DNA of 64,000 bases from contig JAPPJY010000077.1 of NCBI GenBank assembly GCA_028874335.1, positions 1-64,000 on the forward strand. The letters are read 5' to 3'. The notes under the pieces were generated by a model. That model had not been told where the DNA came from. It worked only from the letters and a program-made list of their open reading frames with translations, and ran no database searches. The translations under genes and the position numbers were made by a program. This DNA comes from Gemmatimonadota bacterium (GTDB lineage Bacteria > Latescibacterota > UBA2968 > GCA-2709665). Below are positions 9,679 to 17,818 of this stretch, piece by piece; the stretch's first letter is position 1, and each line of letters starts with the position of its first letter.

Positions 9679-10506
9679 ATGGGAATGCAGAATCTGCTGG
9701 TGACGGGAACGGCCGCGGCGTACGTCATCAGCGCGTGCGCTTACGCCGTGCATTTCATTCGGATGCGAGCCATTGGGGGCTCCCTTGGGTTCTGGAGCCT
9801 CATCGTTGGCTGGGTGCTGCACAGTACGCTGCTCGCGAGAATGGCCATCGCCACCGGACAGGTTCCCCTGACCAGCCAGGTGCTGCCCTCTCTATGCGCC
9901 TGGCTGGTTGTCATTGTGTTTCTGTACCTGGAATTCGGCAACTGTCGCGGTTCGCTGGGCGCACTGGTCGTACCCATCGTCGCGGTGTTGCACCTGGTCG
10001 CCGCTTCCAACCTGGTGGGAGCCGAAAGCGCACCAGGACCGGCGCACACGGGCGGCTGGTTCAAACTTCACGTATTCGCGTACATTCTGGCATATGCGGC
10101 GTTTGCCATATCCAGCGTCAGCGCAACGATGTACGTGATGCTGTTGGGTGAGATTCAGAAGAAGCATCTGGGTTTCTTCTACGATCGACTGCCGCCCCTG
10201 GATACGCTGGACCAGACCAACAACCGCGCGGCGTCGTTCGGTTTTGTTTTCCTGACGGCGGGTATCGTGGCGAGTTCCGTCTGGGTTCATCAGCAGATGT
10301 ACAGGCTCTGGATCTGGAGCGAACCGGCGTTCTGGGTGCTGCTGGTCACGTGGGTCGTCTATGCCGGGCATCTTGCAGCCCGAAGGACCGCCGGGTGGCA
10401 GGGAAAGCGGGCGGCGTTCCTGTCAATTCTCGGATTTGTCCTCGTCGTGTTCACGTTTCCCGTCATGGGCCTGTTGTTTCCCGGAAAACACGTTCTGGCA
10501 CAGTAG
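9679..10506 (+). CDS. CcsA/HemX-type cytochrome c assembly membrane protein
   Basis: A 275-residue protein with about eight membrane helices and the CcsA/CcmC/HemX layout. Conserved histidines lie in membrane-adjacent positions, including HSTLLARMA and the GGWFKLHVFAYILAYAAFA segment near residue 130. HemX proteins sit in front of hemA in many bacteria and modulate glutamyl-tRNA reductase; CcsA paralogues present heme for cytochrome c maturation. No CcsB/ResB partner is adjacent, so a HemX-like role is favoured by position. The ATG at 9679 (after GAGGT with eight-base spacing) was preferred to one at 9628, which lies inside repeat B. Confidence 0.82.
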   Translation: MGMQNLLVTGTAAAYVISACAYAVHFIRMRAIGGSLGFWSLIVGWVLHSTLLARMAIATGQVPLTSQVLPSLCAWLVVIVFLYLEFGNCRGSLGALVVPIVAVLHLVAASNLVGAESAPGPAHTGGWFKLHVFAYILAYAAFAISSVSATMYVMLLGEIQKKHLGFFYDRLPPLDTLDQTNNRAASFGFVFLTAGIVASSVWVHQQMYRLWIWSEPAFWVLLVTWVVYAGHLAARRTAGWQGKRAAFLSILGFVLVVFTFPVMGLLFPGKHVLAQ

Positions 10507-10526
10507 GTTGTTTCGCGCGAGTTCCT

Positions 10527-11168
10527 ATGGCCGGCCGATCTGCCGCGTATCCGATCTTTCTGGATTTGCGGAACAGGAGATGTGTGGTCGTTGGAGGAGG
10601 GTCCGTCGCCGGGAGGAAGGTACTGGGCCTGCTCGCCGCCGGCGCGCGCGTGACGGTGATTGCGCCCGCGGTTTCGGAACCGCTGGAAGGCCTGGCGGCT
10701 GAGGGCCGTGTTCATCTGGTCCGTCGCGACTTTCATCGGAGGGACGTCGAGGGTGCGGCGCTGGCTTTCGCCGCGACGGACTCGAGTATGGTGAACGACG
10801 AGGTCGTGCAGGCAGGTAACGAATGCGGGATTCCGGTCAATCGCGCGGACAGGGCGGACCAGGGAGATTTTACGGTGCCGTCCACACTGCGTCGCGGCGG
10901 TTTTCAGGTGGCGGTTTCAACCGCGGGGGCCAGCCCGGCATATGCGCGGATGATAAGGCGGCATCTTGAGGAGATCCTGGGGCCGGAACACGGTTGTGTG
11001 GTGGACTATCTTGACCGTTTGCGCACGCGGGTCATGTCGCGGTTTCCCGAGAGTCCCGCACGGCGAAAGGCCGTATGGGATCTGCTCGTGAACTGGGAAA
11101 CCGTGGACCTGGTTCGACGGGAACGATGGGATGAACTCGACAGGAAAGTACGGGCATGTCTATCGTAG
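10527..11168 (+). CDS. Precorrin-2 dehydrogenase / sirohydrochlorin ferrochelatase-type protein
   Basis: A 213-residue protein matching the N-terminal half of CysG (Met8p/SirC family). It converts precorrin-2 to sirohydrochlorin with NAD+ and may insert iron to give siroheme. Visible are the start YPIFLDLRNRRCVVVGGGSV with its Rossmann glycine motif, AGRKVLGLLAAGARVTVIAP, the catalytic-region FAATDSSMVNDEV, and DFTVPSTLRRGGFQVAVSTA. The methyltransferase half of CysG is supplied by the fused cobA-hemD gene downstream. The 3' end overlaps hemA by 13 bases. The start is the ATG directly before the YPIFLDL segment. Confidence 0.88.
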   Translation: MAGRSAAYPIFLDLRNRRCVVVGGGSVAGRKVLGLLAAGARVTVIAPAVSEPLEGLAAEGRVHLVRRDFHRRDVEGAALAFAATDSSMVNDEVVQAGNECGIPVNRADRADQGDFTVPSTLRRGGFQVAVSTAGASPAYARMIRRHLEEILGPEHGCVVDYLDRLRTRVMSRFPESPARRKAVWDLLVNWETVDLVRRERWDELDRKVRACLS

Positions 11169-12481
11169 TGGTGGGATTGAACCACCGGACGGCTTCGGTT
11201 GAGGTCCGGGACCGCGTGTCGGTTTCCGAACACAGGCACCGGTCCATACTTGAACGACTGTTTTCGCTTGATTCCGTGGTTGAATGCAGTCTCATTTCAA
11301 CGTGCAATCGTTCCGAAGCCTATGTTGTAACGGACGATCCCGAGACCGCACGCGCGGGCGTTATCGGCCAATTCGGCAGGATCAGCGGGATCGACGCCGG
11401 TGAGTTGCGCGGATTCACGTTTACCCGCAACGATCTGGATGCAGTTCGACATCTGCTGTGCGTTGCGTCGGGGCTGGATTCGATGATCATGGGTGAGCCG
11501 CAGATCGCAGGACAGGTGAAGGATGCGGGCGCCCGCGCCATGGAAGCGGGAACGAGCGGCACCGTCCTGAACCGGTTGTTTCGTTCGGCCATAGAAACCT
11601 CAAAACGGGCCAGAACGGAAACCGAGATCGCCGACGGCGCGGTTTCGATCAGCTTCGCGGCCGTGGCGCTGGCAAAGAAGATCCTGGGCAAATTGGACGA
11701 AAGGACGGCCCTGGTGCTGGGTGCGGGGGAGATGAGCGAACTGACCGCCAGGCACCTTGTGGACAGCGGGGTCGGGCGACTGATGGTGTCCAGCCGTACG
11801 TTCGCCCGGGCGCGTGATCTGGCCAGGCGGGTGAACGGAAAGGCGTTGTCATGGCCGGATGCGATGGAGGGCCTGCACCGGGCCGACATCGTCATCAGTT
11901 CAACCAGCGCGACAGTCCCGATTCTGGAGAGGCAACGCGTTGCATTCGCGATGCAGAAGCGCCGGAATAACGCCATGTTTCTCATCGATATCGCGGTGCC
12001 GAGAGACATCGACCCGGATGCGGGATCTCTCTACAATGTGTTTTTGTACGATATCGACGATCTGCAGGCGGTCGTGGGGGCGAATATGCAGAAACGGAGG
12101 CGTGAGGCGGAGAAGGCGCGGCATATCGTTGACGAAGAGGTGAGGGTTTTTTCTTCGTGGCTGAATTCGCTGGACGTGGTGCCCGCCATCGTGGCGATGC
12201 GCCGGCGATTCCAGGAGCTGCTCGAAGAGGAACTGGAACGGGCCCGGCTGTCGGATTTATCTGAGATACAACAGGAGAAGGTGGCCGGACTCCTGAGGCT
12301 TTACATGAACAAGCTTCTGCACGCGCCTCAGGTCAGGTTGCGTGAAGCCGCCGATTCAGGGGAGGCGCTTGCCTATGTCGACGCGCTCGTCCGCCTGTTC
12401 GATCTGGATGCAACTCCGACCCGGGCGGCAAAATCGTCAACGCAGGAAGCACCCGCGGAAAGAGTGCGGACCGAATGCTGA
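11156..12481 (+). CDS. hemA: Glutamyl-tRNA reductase
   Basis: This 441-residue enzyme reduces glutamyl-tRNA(Glu) to glutamate-1-semialdehyde, the first committed step of the C5 heme pathway. It has the N-terminal VVVGLNHRTASVEVRD, the catalytic cysteine at residue 50 in ISTCNRSEAY, GLDSMIMGEPQI, a Rossmann NADPH site at VLGAGEMSELTARHL near residue 185, and the long helical C-terminal dimerisation domain. It overlaps the upstream siroheme gene by 13 bases and hemC by 7, consistent with translational coupling. All expected key residues are present. Confidence 0.96.
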   Translation: MSIVVVGLNHRTASVEVRDRVSVSEHRHRSILERLFSLDSVVECSLISTCNRSEAYVVTDDPETARAGVIGQFGRISGIDAGELRGFTFTRNDLDAVRHLLCVASGLDSMIMGEPQIAGQVKDAGARAMEAGTSGTVLNRLFRSAIETSKRARTETEIADGAVSISFAAVALAKKILGKLDERTALVLGAGEMSELTARHLVDSGVGRLMVSSRTFARARDLARRVNGKALSWPDAMEGLHRADIVISSTSATVPILERQRVAFAMQKRRNNAMFLIDIAVPRDIDPDAGSLYNVFLYDIDDLQAVVGANMQKRRREAEKARHIVDEEVRVFSSWLNSLDVVPAIVAMRRRFQELLEEELERARLSDLSEIQQEKVAGLLRLYMNKLLHAPQVRLREAADSGEALAYVDALVRLFDLDATPTRAAKSSTQEAPAERVRTEC

Positions 12482-13395
12482 CGCATCTTGTGATCGGCAG
12501 CCGCGGCAGCCCCCTCGCCCTCTGGCAGGCGGGCTGGGCCAGAACGACGCTGCTGAATGCGATTCCCGGCCTTGAAGTTCGCATAGACGTCATCAGAACC
12601 AGGGCGGATCGTGAACCGGACGAGCCCGTCGCCCGGATGGGAGGCAAGCGCGTCTTTACCAGAGAAATCGAAGAGGCGCTCCTCGATGGACGAATCGACC
12701 TGGCAGTACATTCCCTGAAAGACATGCCGACCCGGCTTCCCGGGGGTCTGCGCCTTGCGGCCACCACCCGCCGCTGGGACGTCCGGGACGCGCTGGTCAA
12801 CTGTGCCGGATACAACCTCGAGAATCTGCCCGATGGCGCGGTCGTGGGGACGGGCAGCCCAAGGCGCCAGGCGCAGGTGCGGCACGTCAGACCCGACCTG
12901 AACGTCGAAGAGATTCGCGGAAACGTGGATACCCGGTTGCGGAAGCTGGATGCGGGTGAAGTCGAGGCGGTGGTGCTGGCGGCGGCGGGTCTGCGCAGGC
13001 TCGGATTGGCTGGTCGCGTGAGCGAGTTCCTACCGGCAGAACGGTTCCTTCCGGCCCCCGGGCAGGGTGCGCTGGGAATCGAGATCAGACACGACGACGA
13101 CCGCGTCGCGCAGGCGGTACGCAGTCTGCATGATCGTTCCACTCATTCGGCCGTGACTGCCGAGCGAGCGATGCTGGATGAACTCGCGGGGGGATGCCAG
13201 ATGCCGGTTGGCGCATGGGCGCGGTTGGACGAGGGGGGTCTCGTTGCCGACGGGATGGTGGCCGCCCCCGACGGCGGCAGGGTTGTCCGCGCCCGGACGA
13301 CGGGAGACCCGGATGCATCAACTGACGTCGGCAGGAAACTCGCGAAGTTGCTGATCGAGCACGGGGCCAGGCAGATTCTGAGAGACGTCCTGTAG
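12475..13395 (+). CDS. hemC: Hydroxymethylbilane synthase (porphobilinogen deaminase)
   Basis: This 306-residue enzyme polymerises four porphobilinogens into hydroxymethylbilane. Motifs are IGSRGSPLALWQA at the start, AVHSLKDMPTRLP with the catalytic aspartate near residue 83, GTGSPRRQAQVRH, EIRGNVDTRLRKL, APGQGALGIE and LAGGCQMPVGAW, where Cys241 should carry the dipyrromethane cofactor. Length and motif spacing are normal. It overlaps hemA and is followed 63 bases later by the gene for the next steps. Confidence 0.96.
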   Translation: MLTHLVIGSRGSPLALWQAGWARTTLLNAIPGLEVRIDVIRTRADREPDEPVARMGGKRVFTREIEEALLDGRIDLAVHSLKDMPTRLPGGLRLAATTRRWDVRDALVNCAGYNLENLPDGAVVGTGSPRRQAQVRHVRPDLNVEEIRGNVDTRLRKLDAGEVEAVVLAAAGLRRLGLAGRVSEFLPAERFLPAPGQGALGIEIRHDDDRVAQAVRSLHDRSTHSAVTAERAMLDELAGGCQMPVGAWARLDEGGLVADGMVAAPDGGRVVRARTTGDPDASTDVGRKLAKLLIEHGARQILRDVL

Positions 13396-13458
13396 GCCGC
13401 AGGTCGGCGTCAACAGGTCACGGGAGGACAGCCGGATCCGTGACGGTTTGGGAAAATC

Positions 13459-15000
13459 ATGGCGAAAGGCGCGGTTTTTCTTGTTGGCGCGGGGCCGGGA
13501 GATCCCGAACTGATCACGATAAAGGCCCTTCGCCGCATCCGGAAAGCTGACGTGATCCTTTACGACAGCCTGGCCAATCCGGCATTGCTGGACGAGGCGC
13601 CGCCCCATTGTGAGCGGATCGACGTGGGCAAACGTCCCGGCGCCCAGTCACGGCAGCAGGATCGGATCAACCGCCTGATGGTCGAACGCGCGGAGAAGGG
13701 GCTGAGAGTGGTGCGTCTGAAGGGAGGGGACCCGTTTCTGTTCGGGCGCGGCGGAGAGGAAATGGCAACGCTGAACGAAGCGGGCATTGCATTTGAAGTG
13801 ATTCCCGGGATTACCAGCGCGATCGCCGCACCCGCATACGCGGGTATACCGGTCACCCAACGGGCGATCGCGCCGCATGTGACGATTATAACGGGTCACC
13901 GCGAGTCTCTGGACGCGCTCCCTGAAGTAGACTGGCGCGCGCTGGGTCAGTTGGGGGGCACACTGGTCGTGTTGATGGGTGTACGGAATCGCGGGGAGGT
14001 CGCCCGGAGATTGATTGAGGCCGGTCGTTCAGCCGATACGCCGGTGGCGGTGGTGCAGGACGGTACGTTGCCGGGTCAGAAGACCGTCCGATGTACGCTC
14101 GGCACCCTGGCCGATATGGAGGCAGCCAGCCCCGCCGCCATTGTGGTGGGTGACGTGGCCGCGTCCGACTTTCCGTGGTTCGAACGGCTTCCGCTCTTCG
14201 GAAGGCGGATCATGATAACGCGGAGCCGGAATCAGGCCGGGGATCTGCGCGGCATGTTGATGGGACTTGGGGCCGACGTTCTGGTGGCCCCCGCCATCGA
14301 GATCGCGGATCCGCCTGACTGGTCGCAGGTGGATGCGGCAATCGGAGAGTTGGACCGGTTCGACTGGCTTGTATTCGCCAGTGGAAACGCCATCGAGCGC
14401 TTTTTGAGGCGCGTGCGAACGTTACACGGCAACATCGACGGGTTGTCGGACGTCAGGGTTGCCGTCGTGGGTCGGAAATCCGCGGATAAGCTTCGCAATG
14501 CCGGCCTGAACGTGGATCTGTGCCCGCGCCGGCACACGGCCGCGGACCTTGCGGAGCAGTTCGCCGGAGTAAACGTGTCCGGGCTGCGCGTGCTGATTCC
14601 CCGGGCGGAAGAGGGGCGAAGGACAATTCCGGATGCCTTACGCGCGCTGGGTGCGCGCGTGCGGGAGGTCATTGTCTACCGGACTGTGAAACCTTCGGGC
14701 ATTTCAGGTCATGTCAAGGAACGCCTTCAGCGGAACGAGGTCGACCTGGTTGTTTTGTCAAGTCCCTCTTCCGCATTGAATTGCAGGGAATTCTTCAAGC
14801 AATTCGGTATGCCTGAGCTTACACGGACACTCCCGGCCGCATGTATTGGGCCCACATCGGCCGAGGCGGCTCGGAAAATGGGCTTTTCCGTTGTCGCGCA
14901 AGCCGCGGATCAGGACGTCGGCATCCCTGGACTCGTCGACTCGATTCAGGATTTCTTCGGCAATTCGGAGCGTGGCGGTGGTCCATCCGTTTCGCGGTAA
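13459..15000 (+). CDS. cobA-hemD: Fused uroporphyrinogen-III C-methyltransferase / uroporphyrinogen-III synthase
   Basis: A 513-residue two-domain protein. Residues 1-245 are a SUMT methyltransferase (VFLVGAGPGDPELITIKALR, VVRLKGGDPFLFGRGGEE, PGITSAIAAPAYAGIPVT, GTLVVLMGVRN), which makes precorrin-2. From about residue 250 (FGRRIMITRSRNQAGDLR) a HemD domain follows with SGNAIERFL, AVVGRKSADKLRNAGLNVD, VLIPRAEEGRRTIPDALRALG and VVLSSPSSALNCREFF; it closes hydroxymethylbilane to uroporphyrinogen III. Such fusions are known in clostridia and other phyla. Together with the upstream dehydrogenase it completes siroheme synthesis, while hemB, hemL and later heme genes are not in the window. Confidence 0.94.
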   Translation: MAKGAVFLVGAGPGDPELITIKALRRIRKADVILYDSLANPALLDEAPPHCERIDVGKRPGAQSRQQDRINRLMVERAEKGLRVVRLKGGDPFLFGRGGEEMATLNEAGIAFEVIPGITSAIAAPAYAGIPVTQRAIAPHVTIITGHRESLDALPEVDWRALGQLGGTLVVLMGVRNRGEVARRLIEAGRSADTPVAVVQDGTLPGQKTVRCTLGTLADMEAASPAAIVVGDVAASDFPWFERLPLFGRRIMITRSRNQAGDLRGMLMGLGADVLVAPAIEIADPPDWSQVDAAIGELDRFDWLVFASGNAIERFLRRVRTLHGNIDGLSDVRVAVVGRKSADKLRNAGLNVDLCPRRHTAADLAEQFAGVNVSGLRVLIPRAEEGRRTIPDALRALGARVREVIVYRTVKPSGISGHVKERLQRNEVDLVVLSSPSSALNCREFFKQFGMPELTRTLPAACIGPTSAEAARKMGFSVVAQAADQDVGIPGLVDSIQDFFGNSERGGGPSVSR

Positions 15001-15055
15001 CGGTAGACCGTTTCAGGACATCGGGTCTTTCTTGCGGCATCGCCGCATTTGCCTG

Positions 15056-15084
15056 TTGACACGGGGAAGTGTACCCCGTAAATT
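15056..15084 (+). promoter_or_regulatory. Sigma-70 promoter with palindrome in the spacer
   Basis: A perfect -35 box TTGACA (15056-15061) is followed by a 17-base spacer and TAAATT (15079-15084). The spacer is covered by an inverted repeat ACGGGG-7-CCCCGT (15061-15079), placed where a repressor or MerR-like regulator could act. The next start codon is at 15139, with AAAGGAGG just before it. Confidence 0.55.
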
Positions 15085-15138
15085 TAACGATGCAGGCTTC
15101 ACAGCGAGGTTTTTTTTACACTCCGAAAGGAGGCGGTT

Positions 15139-15939
15139 ATGCGACAAATTCTCGTTTTTCTGGCACTTGCCCTGGCGGGCTCCGCATCAGCGGGAGAAAT
15201 GACCGATGGATTGACCATTACCGGCGGTCAGAATTCGTTCGCACGCCTGACGATCGAGCGGGCGGACGCACCGGACGCCGAACAGGGAGTCCTCAAGTTG
15301 TATGTTTCGCTTGTACAGGCCAAAAACCTGAAGGGGTACGGATTCTCGCTGATCTACGACGAAGGAAAATACGAATTTATCGAAGCCAGGGAGCTCGACG
15401 GCAACCTGCTGTCGTCCCGGTCTGAACGGAATACGCTCTTCCTGTCCTCCAGCCGGACGCCGGGCAAACTGGATATCGGCGCGATGAAGGTCGACGGCGA
15501 GGGGGCCAGCGGCGATGGTGGTCTCGTCGAGCTCGTCTTCAAGACGACTGGGACCCCGCTGCCAACGGATTTCCAGGTGGCTGAAGGCGTACTGGTTGGG
15601 CTCGATGGAAATATCGACATGCTCACCCAAATAGAAATCGGAAACCTGAAACCGTTGCCCGACCGAACGGCCCTGAGCCAGAATATGCCGAATCCTTTCA
15701 ACCCCTCCACAACGATCGAGTATCAGATCGCGGAGGCGGGACAGGTCAGGTTGGCCATCTACAATCTCCTCGGGCAGGAGGTGCGCATTCTGGTGGACAC
15801 GCGCAACGAAGCGGGCCACTTTACGGCAACCTGGGATGGCAAGGACCAGCTTGGAAGGCAGGTCGCCAGCGGGATCTACCTGTACCGTCTGCAAGCCGCG
15901 AATTTCTCCGCGTCCAGGCGGATGATGCTGTTGAAGTGA
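15139..15939 (+). CDS. Secreted protein with cohesin-like domain and FlgD-like C-terminal sorting domain
   Basis: A 266-residue protein. Residues 1-18 are a signal peptide (ILVFLALALAGSASAG). The middle (about 25-165) is beta-rich with VSLVQAKNLKGYGFSLIYDE and ends GGLVELVFKTTG, typical of cohesin/type-II dockerin-partner-like domains. The C-terminal 85 residues contain LSQNMPNPFNPSTTIEYQI, YNLLGQEVRIL, TATWDGKDQLGRQVASGIY and end in a short basic tail, the FlgD-Ig/type IX-like sorting module common in FCB-group bacteria. It has a strong AAAGGAGG ribosome site, its own promoter and a terminator, so it is a single-gene unit. The ligand is unknown. Confidence 0.8.
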   Translation: MRQILVFLALALAGSASAGEMTDGLTITGGQNSFARLTIERADAPDAEQGVLKLYVSLVQAKNLKGYGFSLIYDEGKYEFIEARELDGNLLSSRSERNTLFLSSSRTPGKLDIGAMKVDGEGASGDGGLVELVFKTTGTPLPTDFQVAEGVLVGLDGNIDMLTQIEIGNLKPLPDRTALSQNMPNPFNPSTTIEYQIAEAGQVRLAIYNLLGQEVRILVDTRNEAGHFTATWDGKDQLGRQVASGIYLYRLQAANFSASRRMMLLK

Positions 15940-15967
15940 CATCATTGGTGTGGCGCTGCAAAAGAGA

Positions 15968-16003
15968 GGTCGCCTCTATGCCGGAGGCGGCCTTTCTTGT
16001 TCT
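15968..16003 (+). terminator. Intrinsic terminator of the secreted-protein gene
   Basis: A nine-base stem GGTCGCCTC/GAGGCGGCC (one G-U pair) with a seven-base loop is followed by TTTCTTGTTCT. It begins 29 bases after the stop codon of the preceding gene. Confidence 0.75.
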
Positions 16004-16165
16004 GCAGCAGGCGTAAATATCGTCGGTCGGGAATGCGACGGGAATGCCCCGGTTCCCTCTGGTGCCCGGTTTTGTGAATGCCCTGCCTGTCTCGGGGCGC
16101 GTTCTCTACTGTTCTGCAAGTCGCCTGACTTCGACAGCCGGCATGAAGAAGGAGTAGCGGTCATT

Positions 16166-17797
16166 ATGAACGCTTCCGGGTTGCGGGAGAATTGCGGTAT
16201 TGTGTTGGTGGGCCTGTTGCCGTGGGTTTCCGGTGCCGTTGCGGACGTTTCAGGCGGCGAAGCCGCGAGGGCTCCGGCGGTCAATGCCGGGAGCCGCATC
16301 AAGGTCGAACTGTTCGTGATGGCGCACTGTCCGTACGGGATGCGGGCAGAAGCAGCCCTTGCCCCAACCGTCGAGGCATTTGGGGAAAGCATCGACTTCC
16401 GTCTGCATTTCATCGCTCAGGAGGCCGGAGAGGAACCCGAGCCTGCCGGTCCGATCAGACCGCTCATGCCGCTCCGGAGCCGCAGCGAATCCTGCGAATC
16501 CAGCGCCGTATCCGGTTCCGGCCCATTCCTGAGTCTGCATGGCGACGCCGAAGTGGAGGAGGGAGTCCGACAGGTCGTGATGATGGATTTGTATCCCGAC
16601 CGATTCTATGACTATATTCTGGACAGAAATGAAAACATGGCGTCTCCGGATTGGCAGACCAGCGCCACCCGGGCGGGAATCGATGCGGAACGGGTGGCGG
16701 AAATAGCCTCCGGCACAAAGGGCGAGACGCTTTTCCGCGAAAACATCCGGAGGGCGAATCAACTGGGTGTCAGAGCGTCACCGACCCTTTACGTGAACGG
16801 AGTGGAAGTTAAGGGTGGAATTGAAACGCAGGGTCTGGCCCGCCGTATCTGCGGTCTGGACAGCCTGGCGGGGCCCTGCGCTTCCGTGCCGGTTTGCGGA
16901 ACGGACCGGGATTGCGTGTCGCCGGGACGGGTGGGCGTCTGCGTAAACCCCGGTAAGCCCGCGGCGTCGTGCAGGTTCAGCAATCCGGTTGTCTTCAGGA
17001 TGACGGTCCTGAACGATACCCAATGCGACCTATGCGACCCGGCATTGTTCGTCCGGTCCACGCGAGAATTGTTCCCCGGCGTGGACGTTCAGACGCTCAA
17101 TGTACATTCCCGCCGTGGAAGGAAGCTGGTGGACCGGTTTCAGGTCGACCGGGTGCCGGCGTTTATCCTCGGCGTGGATTTTGAGAAGACGGCCCGTTTT
17201 CGACGATTTGCAAATGCCGTCTATCCGATTCGCGGGAGCTACATGCCAAGGCCTGTCCTCGTGCCGGTGTCCCGGCTGATGGGAAGGAAGGCGGATCCGG
17301 GCCGCATGGACTTCTTCTTTTCGGGGGCGTCTCCGGCGACGGTTCGTGTCGCCGGAGACCTGCAGTCCTGGCTGGATGCCGTCGATGCCCCGGAACGTCT
17401 GCGCCTTCAACCGATGGGGCAGCATGAAAACACGTTCCCCGGCCTGTGTGTCCGTCAGATCTATCCAGATCGGTACAGGGCCTTTGCAATGTGCGTGTTC
17501 CGGGGCGCCTCGAAACGCGGAGGCAAGGAATCCTACGCCGCCTGTCTGAGACAACAGGAGATCGACGTCGAACGTATCGGGCGCTGCATCGAAGCCGATG
17601 GCGCCGCGCTGGCTGCGCGGTCCCGGGTTTCGGCGCGTAGAGCGGGGATCGACCCATCGATGAGTCCTTCGTTGTTGCTCGACGGCCGATTCGTCGTTAC
17701 GAGCAGGATGCTTCCGCAGGCCCGCGACTTGTTCTACAGGCTGAACCCGGAGCTCCTGGATCGGGACAAGGCGTATATGGAGAACAGGAAGAGGTGA
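16166..17797 (+). CDS. Exported multi-domain thioredoxin-fold protein
   Basis: A 543-residue protein. A signal peptide-like N terminus (VLVGLLPWVSGAVA) precedes three thioredoxin-like modules. Module 1 has the redox-like motif MAHCPYGMRAE near residue 54 and a DsbA-like helical insert, ending SPTLYVNGVEVKGG. A short cysteine-rich linker (VPVCGTDRDCVSPG, VGVCVNPGKPAASC) follows. Module 2 has NDTQCDLCDPA (CxxC) and VDRVPAFILGVDF. Module 3 (YPDRYRAFAMC ... SPSLLLDGRFV) resembles the helical insert and C-terminal strand of module 1 but lacks a clear CxxC. The role is probably periplasmic thiol chemistry or metal/redox sensing; I cannot assign the substrate. The start was placed at 16166, 11 bases after GGAG, rather than at 15950, which would read through the terminator. 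Confidence 0.65.
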   Translation: MNASGLRENCGIVLVGLLPWVSGAVADVSGGEAARAPAVNAGSRIKVELFVMAHCPYGMRAEAALAPTVEAFGESIDFRLHFIAQEAGEEPEPAGPIRPLMPLRSRSESCESSAVSGSGPFLSLHGDAEVEEGVRQVVMMDLYPDRFYDYILDRNENMASPDWQTSATRAGIDAERVAEIASGTKGETLFRENIRRANQLGVRASPTLYVNGVEVKGGIETQGLARRICGLDSLAGPCASVPVCGTDRDCVSPGRVGVCVNPGKPAASCRFSNPVVFRMTVLNDTQCDLCDPALFVRSTRELFPGVDVQTLNVHSRRGRKLVDRFQVDRVPAFILGVDFEKTARFRRFANAVYPIRGSYMPRPVLVPVSRLMGRKADPGRMDFFFSGASPATVRVAGDLQSWLDAVDAPERLRLQPMGQHENTFPGLCVRQIYPDRYRAFAMCVFRGASKRGGKESYAACLRQQEIDVERIGRCIEADGAALAARSRVSARRAGIDPSMSPSLLLDGRFVVTSRMLPQARDLFYRLNPELLDRDKAYMENRKR

Positions 17798-17818
17798 GCC
17801 CCCTGGAGGCCCTGGACC

